A DNA stretch of 64,000 nucleotides from Kazachstania africana CBS 2517 (Eukaryota; Ascomycota; Saccharomycetes; Saccharomycetales; Saccharomycetaceae). The notes below the pieces were generated by a model, which had not been told where the DNA came from, did no database searches, and saw only the letters and a program-made list of their open reading frames with translations. The DNA lies in assembly GCF_000304475.1 (NCBI RefSeq), contig NC_018942.1:310001-374000 (forward strand), given 5' to 3'. The translations under genes and the position numbers were made by a program. Shown one piece after another: positions 20,280-32,687 of the stretch (positions within the stretch are counted from its first letter, which is position 1; every line of letters starts with the position of its first letter).

Positions 20280-22241
20280 ATGAAGTCATATAGCTGGATA
20301 CTACCTCTGACAGCTTTCATACAGGCGACGAACGCATGGTCTCCATCTGATAGTTACGCTCCTACTGAGGTATCATGTGAGCGCAATGGAACACTAACTA
20401 GAAACGCTACTGGGATCTCCAATGACGAACAGGCATGGCTAGAGAAGAGGGATGCAATCACTGAAAATGCAATGAAGACATTTTTAACCCGTGCCACTGC
20501 TAATTTCTCAGACACCTCGTTCTTGGACTCTTTATTTGAGAACTCATCATACGTACCAAGAGTCGGCATTGCAGCTTCTGGTGGTGGTTACCGTGCTATG
20601 CTGAGTGGTGCCGGTATGCTTGCCGCATTCGATAACAGAACAAGAGGAGCTAATGAGAATGGTTTGGGTGGCCTGCTACAAGCTACGACTTACCTGTCCG
20701 GTCTTTCTGGGGGTAATTGGTTGGTTGGCACATTGGCTTGGAATAATTGGACTTCCATTCAAGATATCATTGATGGATTTGATGACTCCAATACCACTTC
20801 CATATGGGATATTTCCAATTCTATAATATCGCCCGGTGGTGAAAATGATACTTATACTACTGAGAGATTTGCATTAATTAAAGAACAAATCAATACTAAA
20901 TATGAAGCGGGGTATAATATCAGTTTAGTTGATGTATGGGGACGTGCCTTGTCATATTATTTCTTCCCAGATTTGAAAAACGCTGGCGATGCTTTAACTT
21001 GGTCCAGTTTGAGAGATTTCGATGTATTTCAAAGCGCATCAATGCCTTTACCTATCGTAGTTGCTGATAACAAGTATCCTGATGATACTCAAATCACTTT
21101 GAATACAACCGTTTTTGAATTTAACCCATTCGAAATGGGTTCATGGGATCCATCCTTGCATTCATTCACAGATGTCAAATATCTCGGAACTAACGTTTCC
21201 AATGGTATCCCAACTGACGAAGGTAAATGTGTCGTAGGTTTCGATAATACAGGGTTTTTCCTGGGTGCCTCTTCCGATATATTTTATGGTGCATTACTTG
21301 AAGGATATTCAACCTACATAAATGTTATTGAGAAGGAATTCCTAACTGCTAATCAATCTGTGAATACCGAATTTGCTATCTTCTCTCCAAATCCATTCAA
21401 AGATACTAAATACTATGATAGTAGCGTAACAAGCAGCAATTCCGACTCTGACTCTCTGCTCTTAGTAGACGGTGGTTCAGACGGTCAAGATATTCCGTTT
21501 ATTCCCCTACTTCAGGAAGAGCGTGCAGTTGATGCCATTTTTGCCTTTGACAATGGTGATGATACTACAGAAAACTGGCCAAATGGTACCGCTTTAATCA
21601 ACACTTACCAACGTCAATTTATGCCTCAAGGGAAGAACATGGCATTTCCATATATCCCTGATGCAACAACTTTCGTTGAACAAGGTCTCAATCAGAAACC
21701 AACTTTTTTCGGCTGTGATTCCAGTAATTTGACTTCTCTATCATATATTCCTCCTCTGATCGTTTACATTCCAAATGCAGAATACTCTTATGCTAGTAAC
21801 ACAAGTACCTTTACGTTGTCTTATTCATTGCAAGAACGTCTTGACATGGTCCAGAACGGTTTTGAAGCTGCTACGAGGAAGAATTTGACCGAGGATTCCG
21901 ACTTTTTGTCGTGTGTCAGTTGTGCAGTTATAAGACGTAAACAAGAAAAGCTAAATATAACTTTGCCTTCTGAATGTGAGAGGTGTTTTCAAAACTATTG
22001 TTACGGATATAAAAGTGTAAATGTGTCAGCCTCTTCTACAAATACCTCATCTCCATCTACCCAGGGTTCGAAGACCAATTATACTGTTTCTTCTGCAAAA
22101 GCTGACGCGTCCTCGAGTGCTTTTAATACTGTTTCAACTACAACCACTGCATCTGCCAAGGCTAATGCAGCTATCTCTCTTTCCAGCAACGGTATTTTGA
22201 GCTATTTATCAGCATTACTCTGCATTTTTGGAATGTTTTGA
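20280..22241 (+). CDS. PLB2: Phospholipase B (lysophospholipase), GPI-anchored, copy 2
   Basis: A 653-residue secreted phospholipase B paralogous to the gene at 945-2921. It has a signal peptide, Arg105 in SGGGYR, Ser143 in GLSGG, and an Asp in LLVDGGSDGQD near residue 395. It is rich in N-glycosylation sequons and has a Ser/Thr-rich tail with a terminal hydrophobic GPI signal. Residues 63-147 are almost identical to copy 1 because of the shared tract 20469-20720; elsewhere the proteins differ by many substitutions. The pair lies inverted about 17 kb apart, enclosing the segment from the YOL107W-like gene to MSN1. S. cerevisiae has no PLB gene at this position. The symbol is by family only. 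Confidence 0.93.
   Translation: MKSYSWILPLTAFIQATNAWSPSDSYAPTEVSCERNGTLTRNATGISNDEQAWLEKRDAITENAMKTFLTRATANFSDTSFLDSLFENSSYVPRVGIAASGGGYRAMLSGAGMLAAFDNRTRGANENGLGGLLQATTYLSGLSGGNWLVGTLAWNNWTSIQDIIDGFDDSNTTSIWDISNSIISPGGENDTYTTERFALIKEQINTKYEAGYNISLVDVWGRALSYYFFPDLKNAGDALTWSSLRDFDVFQSASMPLPIVVADNKYPDDTQITLNTTVFEFNPFEMGSWDPSLHSFTDVKYLGTNVSNGIPTDEGKCVVGFDNTGFFLGASSDIFYGALLEGYSTYINVIEKEFLTANQSVNTEFAIFSPNPFKDTKYYDSSVTSSNSDSDSLLLVDGGSDGQDIPFIPLLQEERAVDAIFAFDNGDDTTENWPNGTALINTYQRQFMPQGKNMAFPYIPDATTFVEQGLNQKPTFFGCDSSNLTSLSYIPPLIVYIPNAEYSYASNTSTFTLSYSLQERLDMVQNGFEAATRKNLTEDSDFLSCVSCAVIRRKQEKLNITLPSECERCFQNYCYGYKSVNVSASSTNTSSPSTQGSKTNYTVSSAKADASSSAFNTVSTTTTASAKANAAISLSSNGILSYLSALLCIFGMF
20469..20720 (+). 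repeat. Near-identical PLB core tract, copy B
   Basis: This is the partner of 2481-2732, with 250 of 252 bases equal in inverted orientation. The tract begins at GCAATGAAGAC and ends at GGTAATTGG, after which the genes differ at once (TTGGTTGGC here, ATGACTGGA in the other). Confidence 0.85.
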
Positions 22242-22322
22242 AAAATGGTATTTTCCCAATGCTTACCCAAACATTCAAACTTAATATATAATAGAGTATT
22301 CACTCATAGAAATATAATTATT

Positions 22323-24265
22323 TTAGGTGCGTCCATTTTTCCCCTTCATTACCACCAAATTGAGCTGCGTTAAGCTAATAATTTCTGCTATCTTGGTTTG
22401 TTTCTTCAATGTGGGGAATTCGGACGAGTCATCCGAGTGAGCATTCTCCCTAATGCATTTCAGTTGGTCAAAGAATTCGTTACTTTCCAAATTTCTCAAT
22501 CTATACCGGGTCGTGAACAAATTAATATCCGCAGCATATTCTAAGTTAGTGAGACATTCAGTATCATTGAGACTCTTCTCCCCCTTTTCTGAAGTAGGTG
22601 AAAGATTAGGTTCTAGATTGAACACTTCCTTTGGATATAACGATAATGGAGCCTTATACTCGTCACCAAAAAGCACAATATCCTTGGTGAAATCAATCTT
22701 GAAATATACAGCAGCTTTGTCCTTCATGATGGACACCATCAACAACTTTAAAACGTCATCTCTGGAAACCTTCAAGGACGGATTTACTTGCAGTTTTGAC
22801 CTTATATCATTGATCGAAATAGAAGAGTAAATAGGTGCAATTTTCGTCCATAATTTCAGACTCTGGCATATGTGATATATCCTATTTACTATTCCAGAAA
22901 GAATATCAGTAACCTTTGAAATCTTTTGAATCGAATGGTACAAATCTTGCAAATTCAAATCGATAAAATTTTGATATATCCCTTTTAATTGTAACATTAT
23001 CGGTTGGTCGTTCAATATCTTCATTTGCTCGTAACCAAAAGGATTGATATTGTCTCTATCGACGCTAATCAGTATCATGCTAGTAAGTACATAACCTGTT
23101 AGGATGACCTCATAAAATAAAGGCAACCTCTCAAAAGAGTGCCCTTTGTTGCGTCCTCCAATCTCCTCTAAACTTTTCAAACATTTTAAAAGTGAATTGC
23201 AACATAGTCTAAACCTTTCTGTATGATTTATCAGATCAACACTACCATTCTCTATATCATAATCATCCTCATCATCATCATCATCCTCTTCAAGTACAAT
23301 ATGTAATATCGCAACACCAAAATTTAAGAGTAGAATCAACTTTGATTGCTGCTGTAAGGCTAATGAACAATTTATAGTGGACTCGAGCCATTCAATGTAT
23401 ATCCTGAAGTTTGTCTTGTCACTAATAGCACCTGTATTTAGGAATTCTATAATACAACACTGAAGAAGTACTGAGACTTCATCGAGCATTATTTTATTGC
23501 ATAGTTTATAAGTTGTGCTGGAATTTTCGGCGTTATTATCCTTCTTCAGAGTATGAAACTCTTCTTGTAGCGCTTTATAGTTCTCTTCATCTACGACATC
23601 CTTTTTTATGTAAATTTCAAATATTTTTAATTGATACATTCTAGATTGAAGTAGATTTTGCAAATTGGATAAATAGCTTACCTCGTCTTGGAGTAACCAA
23701 TCGAATTGTGTTGCTAACAGCAGATATAGACCTATTTTTCTCTGCAACTTAAGTCGTTCGTTAGGTTCAATTTCAAACATATAGGTCAGGCTTGAAAACG
23801 GAAGCATTTTGTCTATAAGAGAATTTAGGATCGATATGACATGGTTTAGGTCGGTCTTTGGTAGATCCAAACTTCTTAAACACGTATGTAGTCTCTGAAT
23901 ATCGCTGGAAATAGTAGTAATTGATGTAACATTGAAAGTAGGATAATCCATTTCGACATTCCAGCAGTTCAGAATGTTGATAATTAAATTGAATGAGAGT
24001 AGATCATTTTTTTGATTTCACCTGAATCCAACAATGTTATAAAGTAGTCTCTTGCAGTTTCAAATTTCTGATCATCCAACAACAACTGCCCTATTTCTAT
24101 CTTGCTCTGCATATCATTAATCGGAGATCCATCATTTTGATTGGGCTTTACAATTTCATCCATGCTTTCGTCATGGTCACTTTCGAAATCCAGGTCACTA
24201 CCATTCATGTCATCTTCTTCAGATAGCATAAAATCATTATAATCTCCTTCATCTTCATAACTCAT
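22323..24265 (-). CDS. RRI2: COP9 signalosome subunit Rri2/Csn10, split by a frameshift
   Basis: Two minus-strand frames make one gene. The first (23984-24265, 93 codons, ATG at 24265) has an acidic start (YEDEGDYNDFMLSEEDD) like CSN2-type subunits. The second (22323-23951 from its first ATG) has the helical body. The first frame ends 33 nt after an A7 run (plus-strand T7 at 24007-24013). One extra A would join them into about 647 residues, against 645 for S. cerevisiae Rri2. The -1 frame is closed by TGA just before the run, so the shift must lie in a window of about 35 nt. A sequence error, a real inactivating indel, or a slippage site are all possible. Rri2 belongs to the budding-yeast signalosome that removes Rub1/Nedd8 from cullins. 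It lies next to MSN1, as in S. cerevisiae (YOL117W). Confidence 0.8.
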
Positions 24266-26145
24266 TATTGTGTATAGTATATTAAATTAAAGAGAACACT
24301 CTTTTTCGATAAATGCAAATACTCTGGAGTTATACTTTTTGAAATTTTCAAGATTTGATATTGAAAGAAAAGGCTTTGTTCCTCTATATCCTGACAAGAA
24401 TAATGCGTATTTACATAGAAATTACTATGCTCAAGATAGATTCAAAAGTTCTGTGCTCTTCATAAAGGTACCTTTTAGTTTAGCATGTTATTGTCTGATT
24501 TTACAAAATTTCCGAATTCTTGATAGTACCCGACAAGTAGTTAATTGAGTTTAGCTGTGGCTGGTAACAATTGGCTCTATAACTAAATGATCTGTTTTTG
24601 CATGGAAACAGAGTGTATATTTTTAAACCTTTTCAATCTTCCATGGCTTTAGTGGTGCTTTGATCCAACTGAAAGATATAAAAGTGGCGGAATCAAGTTA
24701 TACACAATAATCTCCTAAAAACTAATTCTGTTAATGCGAGAGTACCATCTACCTGTGCTAAGGTCTTAGCATGGTTAGTACACAAGAATATTTTGATGTC
24801 CTTGCTACATGCATTTTGTTGTCTGACGACATTATATCACCAAACAGCTCGGCGCAAACTCCGGACTCAATAGTGTGAGTTTATGAAAAGAAGGGAGCGC
24901 ATAATTAACATCCATTATAAAGCATCTAGATCAAACAAAAGATATTGAGCGTCAATCAAAGAAGACAGTGTTTCGTTCAAAAGGTTAATTATAAAAAACA
25001 GTACAAGAAAGTTCACTGGTGATTCGCTTTAATATATCAAATCAAATAAATATTTACGATTTGTAATGATGAAACGCTCTTGTGGCTAAAATGTGATCTC
25101 TAATAGCTACGAAGATAGGAGTGTTTAGAGATAAGCATTATTTATCTGCTAAATACAGCGAAATTACTCATTTTCCTTTCCTGACTCTCTCGCCGCGATG
25201 TGCTATAATCGGAGCGACATGACCTATTTAATAACTTCCCGTTGCTATCCCATTCATAGGAAAAAGGCAGTGGGCTGCTCTAGGCAAGATAGTAAAAAAT
25301 ATTTACCCCTCGTAGTAAAAAAGACAGGTAGTTGTTATGTCCTTTAAGACCTAGAAACACTTGACTGGGACATAGACTACTACTCCGAGTTGATGCTTTA
25401 TGCCGGATTCTACGCTATGTATGTATCCACGCCCCTAAATTATTCAGTCTTTATACGGAACTTATTAGCTAAACGACTATTCTCTATATGACGGATTTTC
25501 TTCAGCTACAGGCCACAGTAGGACACCTGAATTCTGAAAAAAAGTCCATGACTTCCGCACCTATTAATTCAGAAAATCCAAGCCAGTAACTGTGGTGTTT
25601 TGAAACTGAGAAAGATAAATCTCACATGGCTCTTGGCACACACACCTGCTTAATGATTTTCACCCTTCCTTTTTTGTTTTCCTATTTGCCTTTTCCATCT
25701 TTTCTTATTTTTAAGATAACAATAAGCATAATGTAAACACAATACACTCTCAGATCGAAAGAGAGACCTCCTCCTCACCGGAAGAATATAGGCGCTTTCG
25801 CACTTGAATTCTCGATGGGTTTCTTTTTCGATCTGCTGCTTCGTTTTCTGAGCAGGGAGGCCAGAAAAAAACCGCGACCTCAAGGGAATTGATTACCGAA
25901 GCTCGCCAATATGAAAAAAAAAAATTAATGTGTCAGAAGAAGAGTCACTTCAGATTAAATCTATATACAAACCAAAATGTCTAGATTAGTATCTCAAAAA
26001 TTATATATAACTGGAAGGGATGGAATGAGGGTTGACTTTTTTTTTTATGAGCAATCAAACCTGATTTACTTGATTTCATTACTGTAAATATTAATCTTTT
26101 TTTGTTTTCAAAAAACCTAACAAACAGATCAGAGTCAATATAGAC
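24266..26145. other. Long intergenic region, RRI2 / MCH4
   Basis: A 1.9-kb stretch between divergent genes with no supported gene. The 77-codon frame at 25650-25883 has no features. A 7-bp hairpin with partly paired flanks (TATGTCC 25336-25342, GGACATA 25368-25374) is visible but weak. Poly-A near 25916 and a T10 run near 26037, about 100 bp before MCH4, are typical promoter tracts. No RNA gene was recognised. Confidence 0.5.
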
Positions 26146-27657
26146 ATGATTCCGTTAGGTGTTTTAGCAAAACCGCAGAAAATATTCACAAAAAAGGTGG
26201 AACCACAAAGCTCCACAGAGCCTAAAGAGGAACAAGAGGATGCAGTGGGCACCTCAGGATTCAACATACCTCATAGTGTCTCTGCTCTAAAAAAGAATAA
26301 TGACGAAATCATCGTCGAAAGACCAAAATTAAAGAGCGTCGTTTCCTACCAAGTATCAGAAACCGAAAGAGATGACAGCTCAGGTGACATTTTACTATTC
26401 GACCATGATAAGGACCTTCCAGATGGCGGGTTAAAAGCATGGCTTGTGGTTTTTGGTTCATTCATAGGGCTTATACCAGTATTTGGCATCATCAACTCAT
26501 TAGGTGCCATAGAGTCTTACATTGCTGCAAACCAATTATCAAACGTTCAGTCCTCTACCATTGCCTGGATTTTTTCTCTGTATCTTGCAATCACTTTCGT
26601 TAGTTGCATTTTTGCAGGCGGTTACTTCGATAGAAATGGGAGTCTCCTACCTATGGTATCAGGTACTGTACTCTTTATTGGTGGCATTGTAGCATTGGCC
26701 GATTCAACAGAAGTCTGGCATTTTATCCTGTCATTTTCAGTCTTATGTGCTATAGGGTCAGGTGTGTTAATGACACCTCTTGTTGGTGCTGTTGCCACAT
26801 GGTTTTTAAGGAAAAGAGCCATAGCAACAAGCATTGCCACAATGGGTGGTTCTGTAGGTGGTATTATGTTTGCCCCTGTTTTAAGAAAACTTTATGCAGA
26901 AGTAGGTTTTAGATGGGCCATCAGAATATTCGCATTAATTTGTTTCTTTTGCTTAATTTGTTCAATTTGTCTCGTCAAAGAAAGATCAATTGCAACATAT
27001 GAAAAATTTGAATCAAAGAAGGAGCTCATAAAGTGGTATGTATCGTCATCATTCAATTGGAGATATTTCCTTGATTGGAAATTCCTATTTGCTGCTTTGG
27101 GGGCCTCATTAGCTGAAAGTTCTCTAACTTCATCGGCTACATATATTTCATCCTATTCCATTGCAAGAGGGAATTCAATCTCTGTGTCTTACAATTTAAT
27201 CACCGCGACAAATGCAGCTGGTATCCTAGGAAGATACATTCCAGGATATCTAGCAGATAAATATGTAGGAAGATTCAATATCGCAATCATAACAATTGGA
27301 TTAGCTGCAATTGCTAACCTTGTAATTTGGTTACCATTTGGTGGTCAGATCGGTGCTCTGTGGACATACGTCATATTATATGGATTTGCATCAGGATCAG
27401 TTCTTTCTCTAACTCCAGTTTGCATTGGACAAATTTCCAGTACAGAAGAATTCGGTAAACGTTACTCAACTGCATATTTACTACAAGCCATTGTTACAAT
27501 CCCAGTATTACCAATAGGCGGTGCTATTATTGGGAACGAATCTATTTCAAATTATAATAAATTTATTGTCTTCAATTCGGTACTAATGGGAGCTGGTGCC
27601 GTCTTCTATTATATTTCGAGATATATTTGCATTGGTGCAAAATTGAGGAAATTTTAA
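26146..27657 (+). CDS. MCH4: Monocarboxylate-porter-like MFS transporter Mch4
   Basis: A 503-residue major facilitator protein. A hydrophilic N-terminal domain of about 95 residues is followed by [19 protein letters not shown], the conserved family entry into helix 1. About twelve membrane helices follow, with a central loop near residues 280-310. S. cerevisiae Mch4 (YOL119C) has 501 residues and the same location. Despite the family name, the yeast Mch proteins are not shown to carry monocarboxylates, and the substrate of Mch4 is unknown. Esbp6 is a related alternative. Confidence 0.88.
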   Translation: MIPLGVLAKPQKIFTKKVEPQSSTEPKEEQEDAVGTSGFNIPHSVSALKKNNDEIIVERPKLKSVVSYQVSETERDDSSGDILLFDHDKDLPDGGLKAWLVVFGSFIGLIPVFGIINSLGAIESYIAANQLSNVQSSTIAWIFSLYLAITFVSCIFAGGYFDRNGSLLPMVSGTVLFIGGIVALADSTEVWHFILSFSVLCAIGSGVLMTPLVGAVATWFLRKRAIATSIATMGGSVGGIMFAPVLRKLYAEVGFRWAIRIFALICFFCLICSICLVKERSIATYEKFESKKELIKWYVSSSFNWRYFLDWKFLFAALGASLAESSLTSSATYISSYSIARGNSISVSYNLITATNAAGILGRYIPGYLADKYVGRFNIAIITIGLAAIANLVIWLPFGGQIGALWTYVILYGFASGSVLSLTPVCIGQISSTEEFGKRYSTAYLLQAIVTIPVLPIGGAIIGNESISNYNKFIVFNSVLMGAGAVFYYISRYICIGAKLRKF

Positions 27658-30261
<2,604 letters not shown>

Positions 30262-30898
30262 GTTAAATAATAATATATATCATATTTTCTCTAATACTTT
30301 AGCACTCTGCCATTTCAAAAAAAAGCTTCTCCATCGAAGGTACAAGAGGACAATGTTCCACACCCTTGAGGTGCCATATATAGTCCTTCCAAGAACTCCT
30401 TCGCAATGAGTGGACTGTCATAAACCTACAAAAACAATTTAGACCTTTTTGATAGAGGACACTTTCCTTGAACTATATATAAATCTCTCCTTTAAAGATG
30501 ATATGATCTGGCCTGGGGATTTCTCTTCACATCAACCTGAGCCCACTTCAGCCACGTTGACACTGAAGTCAATTCGTTTACAATTTCAGGGTGTTCAACA
30601 TTCTTTTCTAAAACATTTCGCAATTTTATTATATCTTACCTAACCTGAAAAGGAAAACTGATGTTGTGTTCAACTAATGGCTGGCAGTAAACTATACGTC
30701 ACCGCCTCGAGAATGCTCAGTACTGTTTTCAACTGGGATTGCGCTCGCCAAAACTGAAGCAAAAAAACCCTCTCTATCATAGTTGAGCACATAGGCTCAC
30801 AGAATGTATAAATGCGATAGCACTGAAGAGCATACAATTGAAAGGTCGGTACTCCATTGAACCTACACGGACTGTTCCTTAGTTTTCATGAGTTCTTG
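30262..30898. other. Intergenic, RPL18 / SMF1
   Basis: 637 bp. RPS19 (YOL121C) would be expected here from S. cerevisiae order, but no frame or exon for it is present. The 64-codon frame at 30449-30643 shows no features. The right end is the SMF1 leader, which carries a three-codon upstream frame. Confidence 0.55.
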
Positions 30899-30899
30899 A
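30888..30899 (+). promoter_or_regulatory. Minimal uORF overlapping the SMF1 start
   Basis: ATG AGT TCT TGA at 30888-30899. The last A of its stop is the first base of the SMF1 ATG (TGATG). If the mRNA begins upstream of 30888, this 3-codon frame would be met first and could restrict or couple SMF1 translation. The transcript start is not known. Confidence 0.35.
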
Positions 30900-32518
30900 T
30901 GTCCGGCCTAGAAATTGAAAGTTCCAGTGCAGAAGGTGTTCATAATGTCACATCTAAAGAAGCCATTAATGTCTCAGAAAGTTCATTGGACACAGGTGAC
31001 AGTTCAAAAGTAAAACTATGGGTCACTGAACTGAGATCTATTGTATACAAGTATGCCGGATTTATTGGACCGGGATTGATGGTTTCCGTTGCATATATTG
31101 ACCCAGGTAACTACTCTACATCCATAAATGCGGGAGCAACAAACCAGTACTCTTTACTGTGTATAATTTTGATCTCTAATGTAATTGCAATTTTTTTGCA
31201 ATGCCTCTGCATAAAGCTTGGATCAGTAACTGGGATGGATTTATCTAGAAATTGCAAAAAACATCTGCCGACTTGGCTGAATCTGATTCTTTACTTCTTT
31301 GCCGAATGTGCCATTATAGCCACTGATTTAGCCGAGGTTATAGGTACTGCCATTGCGCTTAACATACTGATTAAAGTTCCCCTACCGGCTGGTGTCGTTC
31401 TCACGGTAATTGATGTACTTACGGTTATGGCTGCGTATACGCCAGGAGTATCGTCAATGAAATTTATTAGAGCATTCGAATACGGTGTCGCCTTATTAGT
31501 TGTTGGCGTAGTAATCTGTTTTGCAGTTGAATTGGCGTATATTCCGAACTATACCAGTATCGGGAAAATATTCAGAGGCTTTATACCATCGCACCAAATG
31601 TTTCAAAACGAGGGCATGTATAAAGCTGTGTCAATCCTGGGTGCAACTGTTATGCCTCATTCGTTATTTTTGGGATCAGGATTGGTCCAGCCGAGACTTT
31701 TTGAATATGATTCAAAACATAGCAACCATCCATCCATTGTGAATGATAGCACTGATGATATCGAGCTCGAGAAGCCCGAAAGCTCTCAAGAGCAAGTAAA
31801 GGACCTGAAATATCTAAATTACAGACCCACCATAGATGCAATTAACTATTGCATGACATTTTCTATGCTTGAGTTAACCTTTACGCTCTTCACACTTGCA
31901 TTATTCGTCAATTGTAGCATCCTTATAATAGCAGGAGCAACTTTGTATGGAAGCTCTGAAGCCGCTGATGCAGACTTGTATACAATTCATTATTTGTTGT
32001 CAGAAACACTAGCGCCGGCTGCAGGAACAATATTCATGTTAGCTTTACTATTAAGCGGCCAATCCGCAGGTATTGTTTGTACAATGGCGGGCCAAATCGT
32101 AAGTGAAGGCCACCTAAATTGGAAATTACTTCCTTGGCAGAGAAGACTGGCAACGAGAGCTATTTCAATTATTCCATGCCTCATAATATCGGCTTCTTTG
32201 GGAAAAGAAGCATTATCTAAGGCACTGAATGCATCCCAAGTAGTTTTATCCCTTTGCTTACCTCTTTTAGTTGCTCCTTTGATTTATTTCACTAGTTCTA
32301 AAAGAATCATGAGTGTTGAAAACCCCAAAAGTTCAAATATCACAACCAATTCTAACAGCGAGGACGAAATTTCAGACAATGAGACCGAGATAGAACCTGT
32401 GAGTTTTGTTAACAACTGGATAACTTCGATCTTTTCAATACTTATCTGGCTATTGTTATCAATATTAAATGTCTATGCCATAGTTCAATTAGGCCTTTCT
32501 CATGGAAATATCAGTTGA
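30899..32518 (+). CDS. SMF1: Divalent metal ion transporter Smf1 (Nramp)
   Basis: A 539-residue Nramp transporter that imports Mn2+ and other divalent metals with protons. The metal-binding motifs are DPGN at 68-71 and MPH at 251-253 (ATVMPHSLFLGS). Ten to twelve membrane helices and conserved stretches such as SGQSAGIVCTM are present. The C-terminus GLSHGNIS resembles that of S. cerevisiae Smf1. The hydrophilic N-terminal 50 residues would carry regulatory lysines. I start at ATG 30899; the frame extends upstream only with non-ATG codons. S. cerevisiae Smf1 (YOL122C) has 575 residues and lies next to HRP1, as here. Confidence 0.92.
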   Translation: MSGLEIESSSAEGVHNVTSKEAINVSESSLDTGDSSKVKLWVTELRSIVYKYAGFIGPGLMVSVAYIDPGNYSTSINAGATNQYSLLCIILISNVIAIFLQCLCIKLGSVTGMDLSRNCKKHLPTWLNLILYFFAECAIIATDLAEVIGTAIALNILIKVPLPAGVVLTVIDVLTVMAAYTPGVSSMKFIRAFEYGVALLVVGVVICFAVELAYIPNYTSIGKIFRGFIPSHQMFQNEGMYKAVSILGATVMPHSLFLGSGLVQPRLFEYDSKHSNHPSIVNDSTDDIELEKPESSQEQVKDLKYLNYRPTIDAINYCMTFSMLELTFTLFTLALFVNCSILIIAGATLYGSSEAADADLYTIHYLLSETLAPAAGTIFMLALLLSGQSAGIVCTMAGQIVSEGHLNWKLLPWQRRLATRAISIIPCLIISASLGKEALSKALNASQVVLSLCLPLLVAPLIYFTSSKRIMSVENPKSSNITTNSNSEDEISDNETEIEPVSFVNNWITSIFSILIWLLLSILNVYAIVQLGLSHGNIS

Positions 32519-32687
32519 TTCTTGAGAACACATAATTTGGACCTACCCCTTCTTCATCCTTCGCTCGAGATACTATTCTATTGTCTTGAATACTTAATAT
32601 GTACATTAAAAAAATAAACTAATAGCTACATTATATATATATATATAATATCAATCATATAACTTGCACCGAACATGCTTCCGATAA

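Noticed and set aside
22453..22830. 125-codon frame antisense to RRI2
   Set aside because: Shadow of the RRI2 body, no features of its own.
25650..25883. 77-codon minus-strand frame in the RRI2/MCH4 intergene
   Set aside because: Basic low-complexity translation without family features.
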